The notes below the pieces were generated by a model, which had not been told where the DNA came from, did not search any database, and saw only the letters and a list, made by a program, of their open reading frames with translations. Positions 35,013 through 43,963 of a stretch of DNA of 64,000 bases are shown here, piece by piece. Within the stretch, counting starts at the first letter, position 1; each line of letters opens with the position of its first letter. Made by a program: the position numbers and the translations under genes. The stretch comes from Halogranum gelatinilyticum (lineage in GTDB: Archaea > Halobacteriota > Halobacteria > Halobacteriales > Haloferacaceae), in contig NZ_FNHL01000001.1 of assembly GCF_900103715.1 (NCBI RefSeq), forward strand, positions 1,159,295-1,223,294, in the 5' to 3' direction.

Positions 35013-35226
35013 CGTCCGTTGGGACTGGTGACACGTCGCAGGAAAGTACGTTCCGGTGTGATAGAACGACCACAGTCACCGAATCGCCACACTGCTCGGC
35101 AAGAGGTGACTCAGCAGTCGACGACGCGCCGGACTGTCCGCCTCACAGGTCGGTCTCGCTGACGACACCGAACACCGCTCCGACAGGTCCGAATCACAGT
35201 ACATTTATTTGTATGGAGAATGGTGT

Positions 35227-35236
35227 GAATATATTC
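35227..35236 (+). promoter_or_regulatory. Palindromic TATA element of the MscS-like gene
   Basis: GAATATATTC, a perfect 10-bp palindrome, lies 28-37 nt upstream of the ATG at 35264. A second AT-rich element, ACATTTATTT, lies at 35201-35210. Between 35013 and 35200 I see no gene. Confidence 0.5.
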
Positions 35237-35263
35237 GCGTTTCCAACGTTCTAGTGGACGGTT

Positions 35264-36019
35264 ATGCCGTACTACACCACACTGCAAGTGACGATTCCGG
35301 GCGTTTTGGAAGAGACCATCAGCGGGTTGCTCGCGTTCCTCCCGCGGCTCGTCGGCGCGCTCCTCATCCTCCTCGTCGGCTGGCTCGTCGGCCGCGGCGC
35401 GGCGCGACTCGTCGCGCGTCTGGCCGACCGTATCGAACTCGACAAGGCGGTCATGGCGACACCGCTCGGCGGTATCATGGGTGGCAGCCAACGCGCCGTC
35501 TCACAGTCGTTCGGGTCGCTGGCGAAATGGTTCGTCTTCGCCATCTCGTTCCTCGCGGCCGCCGACGTGCTCGCGGTCCCGCTGTTCTCACAGTGGATCT
35601 CGACCGCAGCGTCCTACTTGCCTGCGTTCATCGCCGGTCTCCTAGTGATTGTCGTCGGCTTCGTCGTCGCCGACTTCATCGGTGACACCATCACGCGGAC
35701 CCGCGCGGCGACCCAGACGCGGTACACCAACGCGTTCGCGGCGGGGACCCGGATGTTCCTCTACTTCGTCGCCGTCGTCATCGGCCTGAGCACGATGGGT
35801 ATCGACGTCTCCCTGCTGGAGACCTTCGGGACCGCGCTGGCGTGGGGGCTCGCGGCCGCCATCGCCATCGGCGTCGGTATCGCGCTCGGCTGGGGTGGAA
35901 AGGACTACGTCGCGGGCCACATCGAGGGCTGGGTCGAAGGCGCGCAGTACGCTTCCGGCGGCTCCGGCGGTCCCGGCGGCGCGGCACAGGCCGACGGCGG
36001 TATCGTCGACGAGGACTGA
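35264..36019 (+). CDS. Mechanosensitive channel-related protein (conserved TM-helix repeats)
   Basis: A 251-residue membrane protein with about five helices. The repeated motif of a helix followed by a short amphipathic Gly/Arg segment (LLILLVGWLVGRGAARLV and LLVIVVGFVVADFIGDTI) is the conserved TM-helix unit of small MscS-related proteins. The channel beta-domain and C-terminal cage of true MscS are absent; the protein ends in a Gly-rich acidic tail (about 225-251). A role in osmotic adaptation is inference from the family. Confidence 0.78.
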   Translation: MPYYTTLQVTIPGVLEETISGLLAFLPRLVGALLILLVGWLVGRGAARLVARLADRIELDKAVMATPLGGIMGGSQRAVSQSFGSLAKWFVFAISFLAAADVLAVPLFSQWISTAASYLPAFIAGLLVIVVGFVVADFIGDTITRTRAATQTRYTNAFAAGTRMFLYFVAVVIGLSTMGIDVSLLETFGTALAWGLAAAIAIGVGIALGWGGKDYVAGHIEGWVEGAQYASGGSGGPGGAAQADGGIVDED

Positions 36020-36114
36020 GCCGACTGTCGGTGCGGGCCACGCTTCGTGCGTGGTGTCCGCGCCGCGCCACCGAACTATCTTTGCGATGTGCATCCACAC
36101 CCACTGACAGGATA

Positions 36115-36128
36115 TTAGGCGCGCCAAA
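36115..36128. promoter_or_regulatory. Near-palindrome upstream of the ZIP gene, candidate metal-regulator site
   Basis: TTAGGCGCGCCAAA is a 14-bp inverted repeat with one mismatched pair and a perfect 8-bp core. It lies about 20 bp upstream of the TATA-like CTTATCC (36150-36156), with the ATG at 36179. Its position and TTAGGC half-site resemble DtxR-family operators, suggesting metal-dependent control. Confidence 0.4.
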
Positions 36129-36178
36129 ACTATCACATTACTGATAACACTTATCCCCGGCGACGGTCAAGAGAGACC

Positions 36179-36979
36179 ATGGCAGTCGAGTTCGGAAATC
36201 TCGTATTCGTCTTCGCTGCCGGTCTCATCACCGCGCTGGCGACTGGTCTCGGGGCGATTCCTTTCTTCCTCGTCAGCGACATCAGCGACCGGTGGAACGT
36301 CGTCCTCTGGGGGCTTGCTTCGGGCATCATGGTCTCGGCGTCGCTGTTCGGACTCGTCTCGGAAGGTCTCGCGAACGGGACGCCGGCCCAGTTGGGACTC
36401 GGCATTCTCGCTGGCGTCGTGCTCGTCGTCGTCGCCCACCGCGTCATCGAGGGTGCAGAGGCCTCGCCGCGACAGTACGAGCAGGCCGACTTCCGGAAAC
36501 TGCTCCTCATCCTCGGCATCCTGACGGTCCACAGCTTCCCCGAGGGCGTCGCCGTCGGCGTCGCCTTCGCGGACCTCGGACTGGAGGGTGGCGTCTCGCT
36601 ACTCGGTCTCTCGGTTCCCATCCTCGCGATCTTCATGACCGTCGCCATCTCCATCCACAACGTGCCCGAGGGCGTCGCGGTGTCGATTCCGCTCCGCTCG
36701 ATGGGCGTCTCGAATCCCAAACTCGTCTGGTGGGCCGTCTTCTCGAGTTTGCCCCAACCTATCGGCGCGGTCATCGCCTTCTACTTCGTCCGCATCGCTC
36801 GGGAGTTCCTCCCGTTCGGCTTCGGCTTCGCTGCGGGGGCGATGGTCTATCTCGTCATCTCCGAGTTCATCCCGGAAGCACTGGAACTCGGCGAGAACGT
36901 CCCCGGCGGCGGCAGAACAGAACTCGGAGCCGGTCTCGCGGTCGGCGTCGCGGTGATGGTACCGCTCGCGTTCATCTGA
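36179..36979 (+). CDS. ZIP family metal transporter
   Basis: A 266-residue protein with eight predicted helices. The two ZIP signatures are present: HSFPEGVAVGVAFA in helix IV and HNVPEGVAVSIPL in helix V, both carrying the His and Glu metal ligands. It imports a divalent metal (zinc, iron or manganese; the specificity cannot be read). The start follows a TATA element with leaderless spacing. An inverted repeat upstream may be a metal-dependent operator. Confidence 0.9.
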   Translation: MAVEFGNLVFVFAAGLITALATGLGAIPFFLVSDISDRWNVVLWGLASGIMVSASLFGLVSEGLANGTPAQLGLGILAGVVLVVVAHRVIEGAEASPRQYEQADFRKLLLILGILTVHSFPEGVAVGVAFADLGLEGGVSLLGLSVPILAIFMTVAISIHNVPEGVAVSIPLRSMGVSNPKLVWWAVFSSLPQPIGAVIAFYFVRIAREFLPFGFGFAAGAMVYLVISEFIPEALELGENVPGGGRTELGAGLAVGVAVMVPLAFI

Positions 36980-37017
36980 GCGCGCTGTGGCTGGACTCGT
37001 CCAGCCGAATTATCCGA

Positions 37018-37302
37018 CTAGTGGTCGTGGCCCGTCGCCTCGGCGAAGGAGACGCCGAAGCGCTCCTCGAACAGTTCTTCGGCCTTCTCGTTGATCTCCA
37101 GCAGGTCCTCGGGGACCTCACCCTCGGCGTGGTGGACGATGGTGTGGGCGCGCTGGACGAACGAGAGCAGCGTGATCTCGGCGACGACGGAGGCCGGTTC
37201 CTCGCCCTGCTCGGAGAGCACGTCGACGAGTCCCTCGGGAAGCTCGATGCTGTCGGTGTCGCCGTTCGGTCCTTCGATGGTGTAGGTCTCGGTGTCTACC
37301 AT
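37018..37302 (-). CDS. Small conserved haloarchaeal protein (DUF7545-like)
   Basis: A 94-residue acidic protein, MVDTETYTIEGPNGDTDSIE, then a helical middle (VVAEITLLSFVQRAHTIVHH) and a C-terminal helix. Soluble, without cysteines. I recall this family as a haloarchaeal protein of unknown function (number from memory). Upstream in-frame residues (Ser/Cys-rich) look non-coding, so the ATG at 37302 is used. The stop lies 39 bp from the converging ZIP gene. Confidence 0.7.
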   Translation of the reverse strand: MVDTETYTIEGPNGDTDSIELPEGLVDVLSEQGEEPASVVAEITLLSFVQRAHTIVHHAEGEVPEDLLEINEKAEELFEERFGVSFAEATGHDH

Positions 37303-37470
37303 AGCTTGCACTGGGAGATGGAACCTAAAGGGTCTGTGGGAATCGAGCGGACAGCGTGCGCGGTCGCCGGAGCACGACACCGAACTGAGAAACGAGTGGC
37401 TGCCGCTCAAAGCTCACGGCGAGGCATCGACAAAGAGAGAAGACCGTGTCGCCTGTGACGCCTGTGACGC

Positions 37471-38559
37471 TCAGTCGTCCGACTCGGCTGCCGCGGGCTC
37501 GTTCGCCGCGGCCTTCGCCGCGCGTTCGAGGTTTTCGAGGTAGTCGTCGGCGTCGATGGCGGCCTTCGAACCCATCCCACCGGCCGTGATAGCTTGCTGG
37601 TAGTGGTAGTCGACCACGTCGCCCGCGCCGAAGATACCCTCGACGTCGGTGGCGGTCTGGCCGCCGCCGTCGCCGCCCTTGGTCTTGACGTAGCCCTCGT
37701 CGTCCATTTGAACGCCCGTTCCTTCGAGATACTCGGTGTTCGGCGTGTGGCCGATGGCGTAGAACACGGCCCCGACGTCGAATTCGAACTCCTCCGTCTC
37801 GGGGTCGTCGAGTTTGTCCGACGGGTGGCCCTCGGGATTGCGGACCATCGTTACGTGGTCGACGCCGTCTTCCGGCGTCCCGTGGAGTTCCGTGACCTCG
37901 GTGTTGAGCATGAGTTCGATCTCGCCCTCGTCGACCTTCTCCTGCACGCGGTCGATCCAGTAGTCCTCGGCGCGGAACTCCTCGCGGCGGTGGACGAGGT
38001 AGACCGTCGACGCGAACTTGGTGAGGAAGTTGGCCTCCTCCATCGCGGCGTCGCCGCCGCCGATGACCATGATCTTCTGGTCGCGGAAGAACGCGCCGTC
38101 ACAGGTCGCACACGTCGAGAGACCGTAGCCCATCAGCTCGTCCTCGCCGGGGATGCCGAGCGTCCGGGCGCTGGCACCCGAGGCGGCGATGACCGCGTCG
38201 GCCGTGTAGACGTCGCCGTTCGTGAGTTCGACGCGGAACGGTCGACTGGAGTCGTCGACGGACTTGAGGACGCCGTTTTTGACCTCCGCACCGAAGCGCT
38301 TGGCCTGCGTCTTCATGTTGTTGACGAGTTCGGGACCCGAGATGCCCTCCGGGAAGCCCGGATAGTTGTCGACTTCGGTCGTCAGGGTGAGCTGTCCGCC
38401 CGGTTCCGTGCCCTCGAAGACGAGCGGCTCGTTGTTCGAGCGGGCGGCGTAGATGGCCGCCGTCAGCCCCGAGATCCCTGTCCCGGCGATGATGAGTTTC
38501 CGGTGCTCGACGACGCCGCCGTCGGTGGCGGCCGTCTCGCGAGAAGCGTCGTCAGACAT
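37471..38559 (-). CDS. trxB: Thioredoxin-disulfide reductase
   Basis: A 362-residue flavoprotein. Domains: FAD-binding start LIIAGTGISGLTAAIYAARS, redox-active CATC (C150, C153) in STCATCDGAFFRD, NAD(P)-binding IGGGDAAMEEANFL, and the C-terminal FGAGDVVDYHYQQAITAGGMG. It reduces thioredoxin in the cytoplasm. It has an N-terminal extension of 18 and a C-terminal acidic/Ala tail of about 20, as usual in haloarchaea. In the basic loop after the second Rossmann motif it has HRREEFRA, which favours NADPH. Divergent from the DUF357 gene. Confidence 0.95.
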   Translation of the reverse strand: MSDDASRETAATDGGVVEHRKLIIAGTGISGLTAAIYAARSNNEPLVFEGTEPGGQLTLTTEVDNYPGFPEGISGPELVNNMKTQAKRFGAEVKNGVLKSVDDSSRPFRVELTNGDVYTADAVIAASGASARTLGIPGEDELMGYGLSTCATCDGAFFRDQKIMVIGGGDAAMEEANFLTKFASTVYLVHRREEFRAEDYWIDRVQEKVDEGEIELMLNTEVTELHGTPEDGVDHVTMVRNPEGHPSDKLDDPETEEFEFDVGAVFYAIGHTPNTEYLEGTGVQMDDEGYVKTKGGDGGGQTATDVEGIFGAGDVVDYHYQQAITAGGMGSKAAIDADDYLENLERAAKAAANEPAAAESDD

Positions 38560-38581
38560 GGACGATATTTTGCGAGCGGAC

Positions 38582-38590
38582 GGTATTTAC
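38582..38590 (-). promoter_or_regulatory. TATA box of trxB
   Basis: GTAAATACC on the minus strand lies 23-31 nt upstream of the ATG at 38559, so the mRNA is leaderless. Apart from this, 38591-38725 shows no gene. Confidence 0.6.
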
Positions 38591-38725
38591 CTTGCGCTGT
38601 CGGGCAGCGTCTCCGTCATCGGAACCGTGCGCCACGACGCCGCGTGACGACGTCTCTCCCCCCTGTCGCCACCTGTCCGCGTCCCGGTCGAAGTCCTTAC
38701 CAGGGTCGGACGGGTCCGCCAGAGT

Positions 38726-39010
38726 ATGCCTGCGGACCTCGCAGAGAAGACCGACCGCTACGAACAAATGTTCGCCGACGCCCTCGACGAAGCCGAGGTC
38801 GTCGTCCCGCCGGAGACACCGCTCGGTGCCGCCGCCGCCGACGTGCTGGAGATGGCCGAATCCTACCTCCGCGACGGCCGACATTTCCGCGAGGCTGAAG
38901 ACCTCGTCAACGCGCTCGCGTCCTTCTCCTACGGCTACGGCTGGCTCGACGCTGGCGTCCGGATGGGACTCTTCTCGATTCCCGACGACAGCCATCTCTT
39001 CACGATGTGA
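38726..39010 (+). CDS. DUF357 domain protein
   Basis: A 94-residue all-helical archaeal protein. VLEMAESYLRDGRHFREAED followed by VNALASFSYGYGWLDAGVRM is the conserved DUF357 core, probably a helical bundle. It occurs widely in archaea; the function is unknown, and a ribosome- or tRNA-linked role has only been guessed from neighbours. ATG 38726 gives the family's normal length. Confidence 0.88.
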   Translation: MPADLAEKTDRYEQMFADALDEAEVVVPPETPLGAAAADVLEMAESYLRDGRHFREAEDLVNALASFSYGYGWLDAGVRMGLFSIPDDSHLFTM

Positions 39011-39166
39011 GCGTCGCGTTCCCGCGTCGCCGAGGGGCCGCCCCACACCACGTGCGACCCGTGCGACCTGCCGACCGACCGGACCCGGCGCGACCGCGAC
39101 AACCGTACCGACGGTTCTCGCGACAGTTCGCTGACGAACCTCGGATTTTGGAGAGAGTTGGGAAAG

Positions 39167-39175
39167 TGTATATAC
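39167..39175 (+). promoter_or_regulatory. Strong TATA box of the three-helix membrane protein gene
   Basis: TGTATATAC lies 26-34 nt upstream of the ATG at 39201, with leaderless spacing. An A/G-rich stretch follows it. Confidence 0.65.
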
Positions 39176-39200
39176 CTGCGAAAGAGCAAGACAAGACGAG

Positions 39201-39509
39201 ATGAGCCTCTGGTTCGATATCGCGCGGGTCAGCCACGGCCTGAACCTCCTGCTCCTGGTGGGACTCGGATACGTCTGGGTCCGCAACTACCTGGAGTTCC
39301 GCTCGAAGCACACCCTGGGGCTTCTGCTGTTCTCGGTGTTCCTCCTCCTGGAGAACGGCTTCGCACTCTACATCTACATGGTCGACCCCGACCTCTCGGT
39401 GTGGTTCTCCAGCGCCGCCGTGCCCGACATCGCGTGGCAGGGAATGATGGTCCTCCCCGTCCTCGAAGCCGTCGGTCTCGCGTTCCTGCTGTGGGTCACC
39501 TGGGACTGA
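39201..39509 (+). CDS. Three-helix membrane protein, unknown
   Basis: A 102-residue protein starting MSLWFDIARVSHGLNLLLLV. Helices at about 10-27, 37-58 and 80-99 leave short loops, including a basic EFRSKHT between the first two. The layout resembles other short haloarchaeal membrane proteins, such as the DUF7521-like one at 1061, but without convincing sequence identity. Function unknown. Just downstream starts a 74-bp tandem duplication. Confidence 0.65.
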   Translation: MSLWFDIARVSHGLNLLLLVGLGYVWVRNYLEFRSKHTLGLLLFSVFLLLENGFALYIYMVDPDLSVWFSSAAVPDIAWQGMMVLPVLEAVGLAFLLWVTWD

Positions 39510-39521
39510 GCGTCCGAAACG

Positions 39522-39676
39522 ACGAACCCAGCCTTTTCTTCCGGACGCGTGACGTGACAACTACCTGTGCCCTCCACAGACGACGGCCGAACCGAACGAA
39601 CCCAGCCTTTTCTTCCGGACGCGTGACGTGACAACTACCTGTGCCCTCCACAGACGACGGCCGAACCGAACGAACC
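39522..39676. repeat. Perfect 74-bp tandem duplication covering a promoter and start codon
   Basis: 39522-39602 equals 39596-39676 without mismatch (81 bp, period 74), with the 7-mer ACGAACC at each boundary, as expected from slippage between short repeats. Each copy has the pyrimidine-rich element GCCTTTTCTTCC (39531-39542, 39605-39616), likely the promoter, and the GTG start with the first 12 codons of the lipoprotein gene. In copy 1 the GTG (39567) opens a 19-codon frame that ends at the TGA at 39624-39626. Confidence 0.95.
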
Positions 39677-40294
39677 TCACGCCGACGACTCCTCTCGACG
39701 CTGGCAACGGGACTCACGGCCGCGACCGCTGGCTGTGCCGGGTCGGTTCCGGAGCAACACGACCGGCTCACGACGACACAGTTCGAAGACAGTTCCGAGC
39801 GAATCGCGTGGGACTTCCAGACAGCGTCCGCCGAGTACCGGACGGGGTACGCCGCGCTCCGTCTCCAGCGACGCCTCGACGACGGTGACGCAGACACGCC
39901 GGACCCGACGCTGTTCCAGTTCAACGCCTCGCTCGACCTCGACAACGACTTCGAGTTCGACTGGTACCGCGCTCGAATCTCGACGCCGACCGACTACCAC
40001 CAGCGGTACGGCGACGTGACGTATCGGGTGACTCCACCCGGTCAGTGGGAGGACTTCTGCGTCTACTTCCAACGGCACGCCACGCGCCGAGAACTCGTCG
40101 TCGAGCACCGGGGAGTCGACACCGAGGGCACCATTCTGACCCCGGTCGTCGTCAACCCCGTCACCGACCCGTTCCCGCCGGCGCTCCGGTGTCAGTTCAC
40201 GCTCCAGGCGTCGAAGTCGGGTGCGTTCGGCCGGACGATCCGCATCGCCGACAGCGGACAGTTGGTGTTCGAGTCCGAAGAAAACGAGTCCTGA
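39641..40294 (+). CDS. Tat-exported lipoprotein, unknown
   Basis: A 217-residue protein. The N-terminus carries a twin-arginine signal (SRRRLLSTLATGLTAATAGC) whose lipobox Cys is C32, so it should be a membrane-anchored lipoprotein on the outer cell face. The mature part is acidic, with an amphipathic N-terminal helix and then beta-strand-rich sequence ending at QLVFESEENES. I recognise no family. Start is GTG at 39641 in the second copy of a 74-bp tandem duplication; the first copy carries the same promoter and GTG but a frame that soon stops. Confidence 0.75.
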   Translation: MPSTDDGRTERTSRRRLLSTLATGLTAATAGCAGSVPEQHDRLTTTQFEDSSERIAWDFQTASAEYRTGYAALRLQRRLDDGDADTPDPTLFQFNASLDLDNDFEFDWYRARISTPTDYHQRYGDVTYRVTPPGQWEDFCVYFQRHATRRELVVEHRGVDTEGTILTPVVVNPVTDPFPPALRCQFTLQASKSGAFGRTIRIADSGQLVFESEENES

Positions 40295-40318
40295 CGGGCG
40301 CAGTGACGTCCGACGTCC

Positions 40319-41806
<1,488 letters not shown>

Positions 41807-41870
41807 CGCGAGAAGGTTCCTCCGCCCGTCGCTTGAATGTGTTGAAGGTGTGCGACGGCGTCGACGCGGC

Positions 41871-42398
41871 TCAGCCCGCCACGGCCGACAGCGCGTCCTC
41901 GACCAGCCGGAGCGCGTTCGCGCCGTCGCGGCGGCCGACGACGACGAGGAGCGTATCACCGGCGACGGCGGCCGCCGAGACCGAGACGTCGGCGGCGGCC
42001 AGCCGACCGAGCACCGCCCGCAGCCCGGCCGTGTCGACCTCGCCCGTCGCCAACACGGCCGTCTCCCTATCGCCGTCGGCGACGGCAACCCCGCCGAGCG
42101 TGAGCAGGGGGTCGGTGTCAGTGTCGTCGGCAGCGTCGCTCTCGCCGTGCTCGCCACCGTCGACGACGCTGACGACGCCGACACGGCTCTGCATGGTCAC
42201 ACGGACGTCCCGCTCGCTCGTCTCGTAGTCGTCGAGGTCGGCTGCGAACCGCCGGAGCGCGGCGGCGACGGCCTCGCGGTCGCCGTCGAGGGCCAGAAAG
42301 TCGGCGGCTGCGGTGTGGTTGACGACGCCCGCGCGGAGTGCGTCGAGCAGGAAGGGATTGGCGCGGACGGCGTCGCGAGCGTCGGCAGCGAGTGACAT
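41871..42398 (-). CDS. Haloarchaeal conserved protein (DUF7523-like)
   Basis: A 175-residue protein. The first 60 residues (MSLAADARDAVRANPFLLDA, then GVVNHTAAADFLAL) resemble a winged-helix or small helical domain. After an acidic linker (about 85-100) comes an ACT-like beta-alpha-beta stretch (TAVLATGEVDTAGLRAVLGR and GDTLLVVVGRRDGANALRLV). I recall the family as haloarchaeal with unknown function. An HTH-plus-ACT-type regulator of amino-acid metabolism is possible but unproved. 64 nt upstream of cysS in the same direction. Confidence 0.68.
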   Translation of the reverse strand: MSLAADARDAVRANPFLLDALRAGVVNHTAAADFLALDGDREAVAAALRRFAADLDDYETSERDVRVTMQSRVGVVSVVDGGEHGESDAADDTDTDPLLTLGGVAVADGDRETAVLATGEVDTAGLRAVLGRLAAADVSVSAAAVAGDTLLVVVGRRDGANALRLVEDALSAVAG

Positions 42399-42493
42399 AG
42401 GCGAGCGATTCGCCGCGGCCGAGAAAAATCCGGCGGGCTGGTTGAGTCGGCCGCAACCGTGAGCCCTAACCCTCCACATCCGGTAGGGCCGCC

Positions 42494-43408
42494 GTGAACT
42501 CCCGCTTCGCCACTGTCGGTCTTTTCGCGCTCCTCGCGACCCTCTGGGGCTTCTCGTTTCCCGCCATCGACATCGGGCTGCGGTCGCTCGACCCAGTGCT
42601 CTTCGCGGCGTTCCGGTACGACATCGCCGCCGTCCTGCTGCTCGCGGCCGCCCTCGCCCGCGGCACCGACTGGCGGCCGACCGACCGCTCGAACCTTCTT
42701 GCTGTTCTCGCTGGCGGCCTCTTTCTCGTTGCCGGCAACGGCCTGCTGTTCGTCGGCCAACAGACCGTCCCCAGTGGTGTTGCGGCCATCATGCAGAGTC
42801 TCGGTCCTATCGTGACGAGCCTGTGGGCACTCGCCATCCTGCCCCAAGAACGGCTCTCGCCGGTCGGCGCGGTAGGCATCCTCGTCGGTTTCGTCGGCGT
42901 CGGGCTCATCGTGCGGCCCGACCCGGCGAACCTGCTCGCTGGCGACGGTACCGGCCGGCTGCTCATCCTCGGGCAGGTCGTCAGCGTCGCGCTCGGCGGC
43001 GTGCTCGTCCAGCGCGCGAAGCCGACGCTCGGGCAGGCCGCCCTCTCGGGCTGGTCGATGCTCGTCGGCGGCGTCGTCCTCCACGCGACGAGTCTCGTTC
43101 TCGGCGAGTCGCTCGTCCTCCCGAGCGCGCTGCAAGCACAGGTCGCCGTGCTCTATCTCGGCGTCTTCGCCACCGCCGTCGCCTTCTTCATCTACTTCAC
43201 GCTCTTGGAGATGCGCGGCGCGCTGGAGACGTCGCTCGTGGCCTACCTCGTCCCCATCGTCGCCACCGTCGCCGGCGTCTTCCTCCTCGGCGAGTCCATC
43301 ACGCCGCTCACCGTCGTCGGCTTCCTCGTCGTCTTCGTGGGCTTCGTCCTGCTCAAGCGCGAGGAGATCGCGAACCTCGTCTCCGGCAGTCCACAGCCCG
43401 CCGACTGA
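42494..43408 (+). CDS. EamA/RhaT-type DMT family transporter
   Basis: A 304-residue protein with ten helices, in two EamA repeats. Helix 1 (LFALLATLWGFSFPAIDIGL) and the repeat-end motifs (SGVAAIMQSLGPIVTSLWAL; ETSLVAYLVPIVATVAGVFL) are typical of DMT exporters of metabolites or amino acids. GTG at 42494 starts the first helix properly; no closer ATG exists. The substrate is unknown. Confidence 0.85.
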   Translation: MNSRFATVGLFALLATLWGFSFPAIDIGLRSLDPVLFAAFRYDIAAVLLLAAALARGTDWRPTDRSNLLAVLAGGLFLVAGNGLLFVGQQTVPSGVAAIMQSLGPIVTSLWALAILPQERLSPVGAVGILVGFVGVGLIVRPDPANLLAGDGTGRLLILGQVVSVALGGVLVQRAKPTLGQAALSGWSMLVGGVVLHATSLVLGESLVLPSALQAQVAVLYLGVFATAVAFFIYFTLLEMRGALETSLVAYLVPIVATVAGVFLLGESITPLTVVGFLVVFVGFVLLKREEIANLVSGSPQPAD

Positions 43409-43428
43409 CGGTTTCTCCGACCACCGCC

Positions 43429-43483
43429 GACGTCCCGCCTCTCCGACGTCTCGCCGACAATCCCGTCTCTCTGACGTCCCGCC
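43429..43483. repeat. Three degenerate GACGTCYCGCC units after the EamA gene
   Basis: GACGTCCCGCC (43429), GACGTCTCGCC (43445) and GACGTCCCGCC (43473) follow the stop of the EamA gene with irregular spacing of 16 and 28 bp. Each contains the palindrome GACGTC. They could be a decayed tandem repeat or binding sites. Confidence 0.5.
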
Positions 43484-43568
43484 GACTCAACTGTGTTTCA
43501 GTAAGTTCGCATACAGAAGCAACATTCAGATGACAGTTATGCGGGTGGCCGTCGACGCTCTATCTGTG

Positions 43569-43826
43569 ATGACACCGACGAACCCGACCACGACGGTCCC
43601 GAACTCGGTGTACGGCTTCGGCCAGCTGGTGGCCGCAACTGCGGTGTTGTTCGGTGGGGTCTTGACGGTCCTCGTCGCCGTCGACTATCCGCTCGTCGTC
43701 GCCGCCGTCGCGGTGGGGATGCTCGTGGCCGCGGTGGCGACGACGGTCGCGCTCGACCACCGCCGCCGACTCGGGCGGACCCGTCGCGTCTGCGTCCCCA
43801 AGACGAGCGTCTGTGTCGACGCCTGA
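43569..43826 (+). CDS. Small two-helix membrane protein
   Basis: An 85-residue protein, MTPTNPTTTVPNSVYGFGQL, then two hydrophobic helices (about 17-37 and 39-60) and a basic C-terminal tail with two cysteines (RRVCVPKTSVCVDA). ATG 43569 is preferred: TTATGC at 43536 would act as TATA about 30 nt upstream. In-frame ATGs at 43530 and 43539 are alternatives. Function unknown. Confidence 0.5.
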   Translation: MTPTNPTTTVPNSVYGFGQLVAATAVLFGGVLTVLVAVDYPLVVAAVAVGMLVAAVATTVALDHRRRLGRTRRVCVPKTSVCVDA

Positions 43827-43963
43827 CCCGTGCGCCCGGTGTCGCACTCTCGACACCGACCCGGGGGGAACGCTCGTCGCCCGGACGCCGCTCCGGCGGT
43901 CTCTGCCGCTTCTCTCCCTCGCTTTGCGAAGTCACTAAGACGCGGCCGTCCCTTGGTTCGACC

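Noticed and set aside
35213-35254. A 13-codon ATG frame upstream of the MscS-like gene
   Set aside because: It is too close to the TATA-like element at 35201-35210 to have a leader and has no conservation evidence; chance is likely.
39567-39626. A 19-codon GTG frame as a real small gene
   Set aside because: It consists of the first 12 codons of the lipoprotein gene copied by the tandem duplication, then untranslated sequence. It is a by-product of the duplication, although it may be translated.
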